DNA of 64,000 bases from Variovorax ginsengisoli (GTDB lineage: Bacteria; Pseudomonadota; Gammaproteobacteria; Burkholderiales; Burkholderiaceae_C), in NCBI RefSeq assembly GCF_030811835.1, contig NZ_JAUSRO010000009.1:186001-250000 (forward strand), in the 5' to 3' direction. Positions 43,319-52,190 of the stretch are shown piece after piece. A program made the translations under genes and the position numbers. The notes beneath the pieces were generated by a model, which did not search any database, was not told where the DNA came from, and saw only the letters and a program-made list of their open reading frames with translations. Positions within the stretch are counted from its first letter, which is position 1; every line of letters begins with the position of its first letter.

Positions 43319-45439
43319 ATGACTGACATCGTCTCCCTTGACCGACATGGCGACATCGCTGTGCTGACCATTTCGAACCCACCCGTCAACGCCCTGTCGC
43401 CGGCGGTGGTGGCCGGGTTGACGGCGGCCGTCGCGGCCTTTGAAGCCGATCGCACCTACGCCGCGCTGCTGGTGCACAGCAGCGGACGCACCTTCGTCGC
43501 GGGCGGCGACATCACATCCTTCGACGCCCCCGATTTCTCCGCGGCGCCCTACAACGACACGCTGGCACGGATCGAGGCGCTCGACCGGCCGGTGGCGGCT
43601 GCGCTGCACGGCACCGTGCTGGGCGGCGGCCTCGAACTCGCCCTGGCCTGCCATTGGCGCGTGGCGCTTCCGTCGACCCAGCTGGGCCTTCCCGAAGTCA
43701 AGCTCGGCATCCTGCCGGGTTCGCTCGGCACGCAACGCCTGCCGCGCCTGGCGGGCGCAAAGCTGGCGCTCGACATGATTGCCAGCGGCCGAAGCATCGG
43801 GGCCGAAGCGGCACGCCAGGCCGGCATCGTCGACGAAGTGCGAGAGGGCACGCCGCTGGAGGTGGGGCTGGCCTTTGTCCAAGACCTGCTGGCACGCCGC
43901 GTCGGCCCCCGCGGCACCAGTGAACGCGCCGTGCCCGACGAGGGCCTGCCGGCCGATTTCTTCGACCAGGCGCTCGCCGAGGCAGCGGCGCGCAAGCCGT
44001 TCTACCCGTCGGCCCGGAACATCGTGCTGGCCGTGCAGGCGGCGGCCACGCTGCCCTTCGCCGAAGGCGAGGCGGTCGAGGCGCGCCTGTTCGAGGCGTT
44101 GCGCGTGTCGCCCGAATCGCAGGCGATGCGCCACCTGTTCTTCGCCGAGCGGCAGGCCGCAAAGATCCCGGGCCTGGGCCGCGAGCTCGCGCTGCGCCCG
44201 GTGCACAGCGTCGGCATCCTGGGGGCGGGCACCATGGGCGGCGGCATTGCGATGAACTTCGTCAACGCTGGCATTCCGACGGTGCTGGTCGAGGTCACGC
44301 AGGCTGCGCTCGACCGTGGCCTGGGTCTGATCCGAACCCACTACGAGGCCAGCGCCGCGAAAGGGCGCCTCACCGCACAGCAGGTCGCGCAGCGCATGGC
44401 CCTGCTGCGCGGCACGCTCGACGATGCTGCCTTCGCCGATTGCGACCTGGTGATCGAAGCCGTGTTCGAGAACATGGACCTGAAGAAGCAGGTCTGTGCG
44501 CGGCTGGGCCAAGTATGCCAGCCCGGCGCGATCATCGCCACCAACACCTCGACGCTCGACGTCGACGTGCTCGCCGCTGCGACCGGCCGGCCGGCCGACG
44601 TGGTCGGCATGCACTTCTTCAGCCCCGCCAACGTGATGCGGCTGCTTGAGGTGGTGCGCGGTGCACGCACAGCGCCCGACGTGCTCGCCACCGTCATGCA
44701 GCTGGCCCGTCGCATTGGCAAGGTGGCGGTGGTGTCGGGCGTGTGCTACGGCTTCATCGGCAACCGCATGGCCGAGGTGTACATGCGCGAGGCCGAGTTC
44801 CTGATGATGGAAGGTGCCAGCCCGTCGCAGATCGATGGCGCGGTCGAAGCGCTCGGCATGGCGATGGGGCCGTGCCGCATGCTCGACATGGCCGGGATCG
44901 ACGTGGGCGCCAATACCGTCATCGAATACGGCAAGGCGGGCGGCCTGCCGCCGGACGACAGCTACCGCGCCGTGGTGCGCCGGATGTTCGAGATCGGCCG
45001 CTTCGGCCAGAAGACCGGCGCCGGCTACTACCGCTATGACGGCCGCAAACCGGTGGACGACCCGGAGACGTCGCGCATTGCCGCCGAACTGGCCGCTTCC
45101 CACGGCATCGCGCGGCGCAGCGACATCGGCGCACAGGAGATCGTCGAGCGGCTGCTCTATTCGCTGATCAACGAAGGCGCGAGGATCCTGGAGGAGGGCA
45201 TTGCCTACCGGCCCGGCGACATCGACATCGTCTGGACGGCTGGCTACGGATTTCCCGACCACAAGGGCGGCCCGCTGTGGATGGCCGATGCGATCGGTCT
45301 TGCGACGATCGTCGAGCGCCTGCAGCACTACGCCAGCACGCGCGGCGACGCCTTCGGCTATTGGCGTGTGTCCCCCCTTCTGGCGTCCCTTGCAGGCAAG
45401 GGCCAACGCATCTCTGACTTCGCAGGAACACTCGCATGA
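43319..45439 (+). CDS. Bifunctional enoyl-CoA hydratase / 3-hydroxyacyl-CoA dehydrogenase (FadB/FadJ-like)
   Basis: A 706-residue fusion enzyme. The N-terminal crotonase domain spans about 1-190 (FVAGGDITSF, LGGGLELALACHWRVA, GLPEVKLGILPG). The Rossmann domain begins near 298 with SVGILGAGTMGGGIAMNF, and the 3-hydroxyacyl-CoA dehydrogenase C-terminal domains follow (GFIGNRM, then GYGFPDHKGGP). It carries out hydration and NAD-dependent oxidation in beta-oxidation. Its stop overlaps the thiolase start (ATGA), so the two are coupled. Confidence 0.92.
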   Translation: MTDIVSLDRHGDIAVLTISNPPVNALSPAVVAGLTAAVAAFEADRTYAALLVHSSGRTFVAGGDITSFDAPDFSAAPYNDTLARIEALDRPVAAALHGTVLGGGLELALACHWRVALPSTQLGLPEVKLGILPGSLGTQRLPRLAGAKLALDMIASGRSIGAEAARQAGIVDEVREGTPLEVGLAFVQDLLARRVGPRGTSERAVPDEGLPADFFDQALAEAAARKPFYPSARNIVLAVQAAATLPFAEGEAVEARLFEALRVSPESQAMRHLFFAERQAAKIPGLGRELALRPVHSVGILGAGTMGGGIAMNFVNAGIPTVLVEVTQAALDRGLGLIRTHYEASAAKGRLTAQQVAQRMALLRGTLDDAAFADCDLVIEAVFENMDLKKQVCARLGQVCQPGAIIATNTSTLDVDVLAAATGRPADVVGMHFFSPANVMRLLEVVRGARTAPDVLATVMQLARRIGKVAVVSGVCYGFIGNRMAEVYMREAEFLMMEGASPSQIDGAVEALGMAMGPCRMLDMAGIDVGANTVIEYGKAGGLPPDDSYRAVVRRMFEIGRFGQKTGAGYYRYDGRKPVDDPETSRIAAELAASHGIARRSDIGAQEIVERLLYSLINEGARILEEGIAYRPGDIDIVWTAGYGFPDHKGGPLWMADAIGLATIVERLQHYASTRGDAFGYWRVSPLLASLAGKGQRISDFAGTLA

Positions 45440-46620
45440 AAGAAGCCGTCATCGTCTCCACCGCGCGCACCGGCATCGGCCGCGCCTACAAGGGGGCGCT
45501 CAACCACACCAAATCGCCGTCAATGCTCGCGCATGCCATCACGCATGCGGTGCAGCGCGCCGGCGTGGAAGGGGCAGAGATCGAGGACGCCGTCATCGGC
45601 TGCGTGCTGGCCGGAGGCACGGCCGGCATGAACCTCGCGCGCAACGCGGTGCTTGCGGCCGGGCTGCCTGCCACGGTGTCGGGCCAGACGATGGACCGTC
45701 AGTGCGCCTCGGGCCTGATGGCGATCGCCACCGCGGCCAAGCAGGTGATGGTCGACGGCATGGACATCGTGGTCGCTGGCGGCCACGACAACATCTCCGC
45801 CGTGCAAGAGGCCTACATGGGCTGGGTCGCGAAGGAGAAGGACCCGCGTGTGATCGCGCGGGTCCCCCATGCCTACATGCCGATGCTGCAGACGGCGGAG
45901 TTCGTCGCAAAGAAGTACGGCATCTCGCGCGAGGCGCAGGACCGCTACGCGCTGATGTCGCAGCAGCGCACGGCGGCCGCGCAGGCGGCAGGTCGCTTCG
46001 ATGCGGAGATCGTGCCTTTCTCCACCAGGATGGCGGTGGTCGACAAGGCGACCCAGGACATCTCGTACCGCGAGGTGACGCTCGACCGCGACGAAGGCAA
46101 CCGGCCCGAGACCACGCTCGAAGGCTTGATGTCGCTCAGGCCGGTGATCGAGGGCGGCGTGGTCACTGCCGGCAATGCCAGCCAGCTGTCCGATGGGGCC
46201 TCGGCCTGCGTGCTGATGGAGCGTGGCCTCGCCGAGCGCCGTGGCCTGGCGCCGCTGGGCATCTACCGCGGTATGTCGGTGGCCGGCTGTGCGCCCGAGG
46301 AGATGGGCATCGGGCCCATCTACGCGATCCCGAAGCTGCTCAAGCAGCATGGCCTGACGGTGGACGACATCGGCCTCTGGGAGCTCAACGAGGCTTTCGC
46401 CTGCCAGGTGCTGTACTGCCGTGACCACCTGGGCATCGACCCTGACAGATTCAACGTGGACGGCGGCGGCATCTCCATCGGCCATCCGTACGGCATGACG
46501 GGCGCGCGCGTGGTGGGCCATGCACTCATCGAAGGCAAGCGCCGTGGCGTGAAGTACGTGGTGGCGACGATGTGCGTCGGTGGCGGCATGGGCGCCGCGG
46601 CGCTGTTCGAAGTCGCCTGA
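45436..46620 (+). CDS. Acetyl-CoA acyltransferase (thiolase)
   Basis: A 394-residue thiolase. Nucleophile Cys90 (TMDRQCASGL), His350 (GGISIGHPYGMTGAR) and the acid/base Cys380 (TMCVGGGMG) are all present. It splits 3-ketoacyl-CoA to acetyl-CoA plus a shortened acyl-CoA, completing the cycle with the preceding enzyme. ATGA overlap with that gene shows coupled translation. Confidence 0.93.
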   Translation: MKEAVIVSTARTGIGRAYKGALNHTKSPSMLAHAITHAVQRAGVEGAEIEDAVIGCVLAGGTAGMNLARNAVLAAGLPATVSGQTMDRQCASGLMAIATAAKQVMVDGMDIVVAGGHDNISAVQEAYMGWVAKEKDPRVIARVPHAYMPMLQTAEFVAKKYGISREAQDRYALMSQQRTAAAQAAGRFDAEIVPFSTRMAVVDKATQDISYREVTLDRDEGNRPETTLEGLMSLRPVIEGGVVTAGNASQLSDGASACVLMERGLAERRGLAPLGIYRGMSVAGCAPEEMGIGPIYAIPKLLKQHGLTVDDIGLWELNEAFACQVLYCRDHLGIDPDRFNVDGGGISIGHPYGMTGARVVGHALIEGKRRGVKYVVATMCVGGGMGAAALFEVA

Positions 46621-46655
46621 CCCGCGACACCCAGAAAAGAGCAGGAGACAAAGCC

Positions 46656-48221
46656 ATGGAAGACCTCACCCTCATCGACAGCCTGAAGCGCCAGCTGATC
46701 GACCGTCCCGACGAACTCGCCTACCGCCATGGCGAGCAGCGCCTGAGCTACCGCGATGTCGAGGCCCACACCAGCCGACTGGCCAACGCGCTGGCACACG
46801 CGGGCGTCACGCGCGACACCCGTGTCGCGGTGCTGACCAAGCATCACATCGAATGCATCCTGGTGACGCTGGCTGCATGCAAGCTCGGTGCGGTGTGCAT
46901 GCCCGTCAACTGGCGGCTGACGGCCAGCGAAGTCGCGTACATCGTGAACAACGGCGAGGCGCCGTTTCTCATGGCCGACGCCGAGTTCATGCCCACGGTC
47001 GAGAAGGCTGGCCTGCCAGGCGTGAAGACACTTGTGTGCACCGGCGCGACCCATGGCAGCGTGCCGTCGCTGGCGCAGTGGTACGCCGACTTCCCCGACA
47101 CCTTCACCCCGGTGGCGGCCGACACGCACGATGCGGCGCTGCAACTGTATTCATCAGGCACCACCGGCCTGCCCAAGGGCATCGTGCTGTCGCATGCGGG
47201 GCTGCTTTCGACCTCGCGCGTGGTGGCCAAGGAATGGAAGTTCGACCATCGCCACGTGCTCGGCAACCCGCTGCCGGTGTTCCATGTCGCCGGCATGACG
47301 ATGCTGCTGCTGACGCTGTGCACGGGTGGCCAGACGTCGGCCTATGCCGACTTCGATCCGAAGGCCTACCTGAAGGCTTTCGCGCAGCACGGCATCACCC
47401 ACACCTTCGTGGTGCCGGCGATGATCCTGTTCATGCTGCAGGTGCCTGACGCCAAGGCGCACGACTTCGGCATGCTGCAGCTGATGGCGTACGGTGGTTC
47501 GCCGGTGAGCGAGACGGTGCTGCAGCAGGCGTTCGACGTCTTTGGCTGCGACTTCCTGCAGGTGTACGGGTTGACCGAAGTCTCGGGCCCTGCGACCTTT
47601 CTGTTCCCCGAGGACCACCGGTCCGGTGACGCGTCGCTGCTGCGGTCGGCCGGACGGCCGATCGGCGGCGGGCGCCTGCGCATCGTCGACCCGATCAGCC
47701 TGCAGGACCTGCCCGACGGCGAGGTCGGCGAGATCTGGATCGAGTCCGACCGCAACCTGAAGGAATACTGGCGCAATCCGCAGGCCACCGCTGCGGCCTA
47801 TCCGGAAGGGCGCAATACCAACGGCGGCTGGTTCCGTTCGGGCGACGGGGGCTATCTGAAGGACGGCTACCTCTTCATCAACGACCGCATCAAGGACATG
47901 ATCGTCTCGGGTGGCGAGAACATCTATCCGGCCGAGGTCGAGAACGTGCTCATGCGCCACCCGGCCGTGCTGGACGGCGCAGTCATCGGCGTGCCCGATG
48001 CGACCTGGGGCGAGGCGGTCAAGGCCTGCGTGGTGCTTCGCCCCGGCGCCACCGCGAGCGAGCGCGACATCATCGAGTTCATGCGCGAGAACCTCGCGCA
48101 CTACAAGTGCCCCAAGAGCCTCGACATCATCGAGGCGCTGCCGCGCAACCCGAGCGGCAAGGTACTCAAGCGCGTGCTGCGCGAGCCGTACTGGAAGGGC
48201 CAGGCGCGAGCCGTCGGCTAG
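46656..48221 (+). CDS. AMP-forming acyl-CoA synthetase (FadD-like)
   Basis: A 521-residue ligase. LQLYSSGTTGLPKGIVLSH is the ATP loop; QVYGLTEVSG, WFRSGDGGYL, DRIKDMIVSGGENIYPAEVE and NPSGKVLKRVLRE follow in the normal order. It activates a medium- or long-chain or branched acid with CoA. It starts 35 bp after the thiolase with GCAGGAGA upstream, and precedes the importer genes, which suggests uptake followed directly by activation. Confidence 0.9.
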   Translation: MEDLTLIDSLKRQLIDRPDELAYRHGEQRLSYRDVEAHTSRLANALAHAGVTRDTRVAVLTKHHIECILVTLAACKLGAVCMPVNWRLTASEVAYIVNNGEAPFLMADAEFMPTVEKAGLPGVKTLVCTGATHGSVPSLAQWYADFPDTFTPVAADTHDAALQLYSSGTTGLPKGIVLSHAGLLSTSRVVAKEWKFDHRHVLGNPLPVFHVAGMTMLLLTLCTGGQTSAYADFDPKAYLKAFAQHGITHTFVVPAMILFMLQVPDAKAHDFGMLQLMAYGGSPVSETVLQQAFDVFGCDFLQVYGLTEVSGPATFLFPEDHRSGDASLLRSAGRPIGGGRLRIVDPISLQDLPDGEVGEIWIESDRNLKEYWRNPQATAAAYPEGRNTNGGWFRSGDGGYLKDGYLFINDRIKDMIVSGGENIYPAEVENVLMRHPAVLDGAVIGVPDATWGEAVKACVVLRPGATASERDIIEFMRENLAHYKCPKSLDIIEALPRNPSGKVLKRVLREPYWKGQARAVG

Positions 48222-48266
48222 GTCGTTGGTTGCGGACAGACATCTGAACAACAAGGAGACACAGGC

Positions 48267-49460
48267 ATGCTGAAGAAACTCATCGTCGCGGCCATGGCTG
48301 CGGCCACGTGCTGGATCGCGCCGCAGGCGCTGGCGCAGGACAAGCCGATCAAGATCGCGCTCATCGCAAGCAAGACCGGGCCCTCGGAGGCCTATGCGCG
48401 CGACACCGAGCGTGGCCTGCGCCTGGGCCTGGATTACCTCACGCAGGGCACGATGACGCTGCTCGGCCGCAAGATCGAGGTGATCGTCAAGGACGACCAG
48501 ATGAAGCCGGAGCTCTCCAAGGCGATGCTCACGGAGGCATTGGCTGACGACAAGGCCGACATCGCCGTGGGCACCTCGTGGTCCGGCGGTGCGCTGTCGA
48601 TGGCGCCGGTGGCCGAAGAGTACGGCAAGATCCTGATGCTCGAGCCGGCCATCGCCGATTCGCTGACCGGGTCGGCCTGGAACAAGTACCTGTTTCGCGC
48701 CAGCCGCAATTCGTTCCAGGACGCGCTCGCCAGCGCGGCCGGCCTGAAGGACGGCGACAACATCGCCTTCCTCGCGCCCGACTACGTCTATGGGAAAGAC
48801 GGCGTTCGAGCCTTCAAGGAGGCCTTGATCGCGACCCAGAGCAAGGCCAAGGTCATCCACGAGGAATTCGTTCCGCTGTCGACCTCGGACTTCACGGCGC
48901 CGATGCAGCGCATCTTCGACCGCATGAAAGACCTGCAGGGCAAGAAGTACCTGATGGTGATCTGGGGCGCGCCCAACCCGATCCGCAAGATCTCGGAGCT
49001 GAACCCGGGCCGCTACGGCATCGAGTTCCTGTCGATCGGCGGGGCCAACCTGGAGAACGCCAAGCCCTGGAAGGGCCTGGACATCACGGGCGGCATCTTC
49101 TACTACTACGGCTTCCCGAAGAACGCGATGAACGACTGGCTGGTCGCAGAGCACCAGAAGCGCTACCAGGTGCCGCCGGACCTGTTCACCGCGGGCGGCT
49201 TCGTCACGGCGGCGGCCATCGTGGCCGGCATCAGGAAGGCCAACTCGGTCGACACGCCCAAGCTCATCGCAGCGATGGAAGGCATGGAGTTCGACACTCC
49301 CAAGGGCAAGATGACCTTTCGCAAGGAAGACCACCAGGCCCTGCAGACGCAGTACCAGTTCCGCATGAAGAAGAACCCCGCGAGCGAGTGGGACCTGTTC
49401 GATCTGGTGCGCGAGATCCCGGCGTCGGAGATGCCGCTGCCTATTACGGTCAAACGCTGA
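48267..49460 (+). CDS. ABC importer periplasmic binding protein (LivK-like)
   Basis: A 397-residue secreted receptor with a 23-residue signal peptide (ending PQALAQ). It has the two-lobed LivK pattern: IKIALIASKTGPSEAYARDTERGLRLGLDYL, then DLFTAGGFVTAAAIVAGIRKA. The start has AAGGAGA upstream. The family binds amino acids, but in catabolic clusters it often binds aromatic or aliphatic acids; here an atu-pathway acid is likely. Confidence 0.9.
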   Translation: MLKKLIVAAMAAATCWIAPQALAQDKPIKIALIASKTGPSEAYARDTERGLRLGLDYLTQGTMTLLGRKIEVIVKDDQMKPELSKAMLTEALADDKADIAVGTSWSGGALSMAPVAEEYGKILMLEPAIADSLTGSAWNKYLFRASRNSFQDALASAAGLKDGDNIAFLAPDYVYGKDGVRAFKEALIATQSKAKVIHEEFVPLSTSDFTAPMQRIFDRMKDLQGKKYLMVIWGAPNPIRKISELNPGRYGIEFLSIGGANLENAKPWKGLDITGGIFYYYGFPKNAMNDWLVAEHQKRYQVPPDLFTAGGFVTAAAIVAGIRKANSVDTPKLIAAMEGMEFDTPKGKMTFRKEDHQALQTQYQFRMKKNPASEWDLFDLVREIPASEMPLPITVKR

Positions 49461-49465
49461 GATGT

Positions 49466-49568
49466 GGCGCACCCCCAGTCTTCGCGCACTTCGTGTCGCT
49501 GCGCCAACCCCCTTGCAGCGAGCGATACCTGCGGCCCGGCGAAGCCGGTTCCGCGGTATCCCTGGGCG
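49466..49568 (+). repeat. Dispersed intergenic repeat, copy B
   Basis: Begins about 6 nt after the stop of the binding-protein gene. Ordered blocks: CTTCGCGCACTTCGTGTCGC, a middle with CCCCCTTGCAGCG, GCGGCCCGGCGAAGCCG, GTTCCGCGGTATCCCTGG. It accounts for nearly all of the 119-bp gap before the ATPase gene. The middle lacks the perfect hairpin of copies A and C. Confidence 0.8.
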
Positions 49569-49579
49569 GGGGCATTGAC

Positions 49580-50374
49580 GTGACGACTTCTGCACCCGCG
49601 CTTGCCAGCCGCGGGCTCGGCATCCGTTTCGGCGGCCATGCCGCGGTGGACGACGTGACGACCGAGTTCGCGGCCGGCACGCTGACGGCCATCGTCGGGC
49701 CCAATGGCGCCGGCAAGACGACCTACTTCAACCTCTTGTCGGGGCAGCTGCGTGCGAGTGCAGGCACGGTGCGCCTGAACGGCGAAGACATCACGCGGCT
49801 GAACGCGGCGCAGCGCACCGCGCGCGGCATCGGCCGTGCGTTTCAGCTGACCAACCTCTTTCCGCGGCTGAGCGTGCTGGAGAACGTGCGCCTGGCGGTG
49901 CAGAGCCGGCACCGCGCGGGCTTCAACATGCTGGCGATGTGGCGCCAGCGCGCCGACCTGATCGCGCAGGCCGAAGCGTGCCTCGAGGAGGTCGGGCTGG
50001 CGGCGCGGCGCGACGACCTGGCGGCCAAGCTGCCGCACGGCGACAAACGCAAGCTCGAAGTCGCGATCCTGATGGCGCTGGAGCCGCAGATCGTGATGTT
50101 CGACGAGCCCACGGCGGGCATGAGCGTCGACGAGGTGCCAGTGATCCTCGAACTCATCCGCCGCCTGAAGGCGCGCGGCGACAAGACCATCCTGCTGGTG
50201 GAACACAAGATGGACGTGATCCATTCGCTGGCCGACCGCATCGTCGTGCTGCACAACGGGCGTCTGGTGGCCGATGGCCTGCCGGTCGAGGTGATGGCTT
50301 CGGCCATCGTGCAGGAGGCCTACCTGGGCGTGCGCCGCACGCCGGCACAACGGCGGGAGGCGGCCCATGCCTGA
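49580..50374 (+). CDS. ABC importer ATPase (LivG-like)
   Basis: A 264-residue ATPase starting at a GTG just after the repeat. Walker A GPNGAGKT near residue 35, Q-loop in RAFQLTNLFP, Walker B IVMFDEPTAGMS. The signature is LPHGDKRKLE, the degenerate form common in LivG-type subunits. The open frame extends 1 kb upstream through another gene and is not part of the protein. It powers import with the LivF-like partner. Confidence 0.88.
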   Translation: MTTSAPALASRGLGIRFGGHAAVDDVTTEFAAGTLTAIVGPNGAGKTTYFNLLSGQLRASAGTVRLNGEDITRLNAAQRTARGIGRAFQLTNLFPRLSVLENVRLAVQSRHRAGFNMLAMWRQRADLIAQAEACLEEVGLAARRDDLAAKLPHGDKRKLEVAILMALEPQIVMFDEPTAGMSVDEVPVILELIRRLKARGDKTILLVEHKMDVIHSLADRIVVLHNGRLVADGLPVEVMASAIVQEAYLGVRRTPAQRREAAHA

Positions 50375-51104
50375 GCACACGGACGCACCGCTGCTGCAGC
50401 TGAGCGGCATGCACACCCACATCGGCGAGTACCACATCCTTCAGGGCGTCGATCTGGTGGTGCCGCGCGCCGGCCTCACGGTGCTGCTGGGCCGCAACGG
50501 CGCGGGCAAGAGCACCACGCTGCGGACCATCATGGGCCTGTGGCATGCCAGCCGCGGCACGCTGCGTTTCGACGGCGCAGACATCACGGCGGAGAAGACG
50601 CCCGACATCTCGCGCCGCGGCATCGCCTTCGTGCCCGAAGACATGGGCATCTTCTCCGGACTGACGGTGCAGGAGAACCTGCGCCTGGCCGCCATCAGCG
50701 GCCGCTTCGACGAGGCGCGGCTCGACTGGATCTTCGGGCTGTTCCCCGCGCTCAAGCGCTTCTGGCTGCGGCCGGGCGGCACGCTGTCGGGTGGGCAAAA
50801 GCAGATGGTGGCCATCGCCCGCGCCATCATCGAGCCGCGCAAGCTGCTGCTCATCGACGAGCCGACCAAGGGCCTGGCGCCCGCCATCGTCGATAACCTG
50901 GCGCAGGCCTTCGAGGACCTGAAAGCCCGCGACACGACCATCCTGCTGGTCGAGCAGAACTTCCACTTCGTCCGCGCGCTCGGCGACCATGTCGCGGTGA
51001 TGGACGACGGCCGCATCGTGCACGCCGGCCGCATGGCCGACCTGTCGGCCGACGAGGCGCTGCAGGCGCGGCTGCTCGGCCTGCATGCCGGCGCCGTGCA
51101 CTGA
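50367..51104 (+). CDS. ABC importer ATPase (LivF-like)
   Basis: A 245-residue ATPase. Walker A GRNGAGKS, signature LSGGQKQMVAIARA, Walker B LLLIDEPTKGLAP, H-loop region with VEQNFHF. The short length and order are typical of LivF. It overlaps the LivG-like gene by 8 bp, so the two subunits are probably made in equal amounts. Confidence 0.92.
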   Translation: MPEHTDAPLLQLSGMHTHIGEYHILQGVDLVVPRAGLTVLLGRNGAGKSTTLRTIMGLWHASRGTLRFDGADITAEKTPDISRRGIAFVPEDMGIFSGLTVQENLRLAAISGRFDEARLDWIFGLFPALKRFWLRPGGTLSGGQKQMVAIARAIIEPRKLLLIDEPTKGLAPAIVDNLAQAFEDLKARDTTILLVEQNFHFVRALGDHVAVMDDGRIVHAGRMADLSADEALQARLLGLHAGAVH

Positions 51105-51132
51105 GCACCCGCACCCTTTGATCGGAAAGCCC

Positions 51133-52176
51133 ATGGCCGCCATCTCCCCCACCGCCGAAGAGCCGTCGACGGCGCCCCCCGCACTGGAGGCCTTGCCGGG
51201 CCGCACGCGCGACATGGTGCCCGGCATCCTCATCCTGGCCTTCATCGCCATTGCACTGCCGATCGTCGGCAGCGTGCCGACCTGGGTCACGCTCACCGTC
51301 GCTGCGCTGGCGATGGGCATGATGTTGTTCATCATGGCCAGCGGCCTCACGCTCGTGTTCGGGTTGATGGACGTGATGAACCTCGGCCACGCAGCCTTCG
51401 TCGCCGTCGGCGCCTACACGGCCACGCTGCTGGTCGGCCCGCTCCAGCCGCTGCTGGCGTCCGGCTCGGTGTGGGCTGCACTCGCTGCGATCGTGGCGGT
51501 CATCGCCCTGTCGATGTGGGTGACTGCCGTGCTCGGCTGGGTGTACGAACGGCTCTTCGTCAAGCCGGTGTATGGCGATCACCTCAAGCAGATTCTCATC
51601 ACCATCGGCGCGATGATCATCATCGAGCAACTGGTGCTGGTGCTGTTCGGCGCCAACCAGATGCTGCTGCCACTGCCCGAAGCCGTGCGTGGCTCGTTCG
51701 TCTTCGGCGACATCGCCGTCGAGCGCTACCGCCTCGTCGCAGTGGCGGTGGGCGTGCTGGTGTTCATCGGCCTGACGCTGATGCTCAACCGCACGCGCAT
51801 CGGCCTGCTGATCCGCGCCGGCGTCGAGAACCGGTCGATGGTCGAGGCGCTTGGGTACCGCGTGCGTGGCATCTTCGTCGGCGTGTTCGTGGCTGGTTCG
51901 GCGCTGGCCGGGCTGGGCGGCGTGATGTGGGCTTTCTACCGCGAACAGTTCACCGTGGCGATCGGCGCCGAGGTGCTGGTGCAGATGCTCATCATCGTGA
52001 TCATCGGCGGGCTCGGCTCGGTCACCGGCTGCTTCGTCGGCGCCATGCTGATCGCGCTGTGCACCAACTACGTGAGCTTCCTGCTGCCCGACCTCGCGCT
52101 GGTGTCGAACATCCTCGTGATGATGGTGGTGCTGCTCTGGCGCCCGCAGGGGCTCTACCCGATCGACAAGCACTAG
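51133..52176 (+). CDS. ABC importer permease (LivH-like)
   Basis: A 347-residue membrane protein with about eight or nine hydrophobic segments. LVFGLMDVMNLGHAAFVAVGAYTA and the EAA-like VEALGYRVRGIFVGVFVAGSALAGLGGVMW are LivH hallmarks. An N-terminal Pro/Ala/Glu-rich extension of about 30 residues precedes the first helix. The start (MAAISPT) was preferred over a frame opening 48 bp earlier. It pairs with the LivM-like gene. Confidence 0.9.
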   Translation: MAAISPTAEEPSTAPPALEALPGRTRDMVPGILILAFIAIALPIVGSVPTWVTLTVAALAMGMMLFIMASGLTLVFGLMDVMNLGHAAFVAVGAYTATLLVGPLQPLLASGSVWAALAAIVAVIALSMWVTAVLGWVYERLFVKPVYGDHLKQILITIGAMIIIEQLVLVLFGANQMLLPLPEAVRGSFVFGDIAVERYRLVAVAVGVLVFIGLTLMLNRTRIGLLIRAGVENRSMVEALGYRVRGIFVGVFVAGSALAGLGGVMWAFYREQFTVAIGAEVLVQMLIIVIIGGLGSVTGCFVGAMLIALCTNYVSFLLPDLALVSNILVMMVVLLWRPQGLYPIDKH

Positions 52177-52190
52177 GGCCCGTCCACGCC

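Noticed and set aside
48578..49579. N-terminal extension of the LivG-like ATPase, suggesting a fusion
   Set aside because: The frame runs through the LivK-like gene out of frame and through the repeat. ATPase homology begins after the GTG at 49580.
47154..49595. An 813-codon minus-strand open frame opposite the ligase and LivK-like genes
   Set aside because: Same shadow effect. Its first residues come from the reverse complement of repeat copy B.
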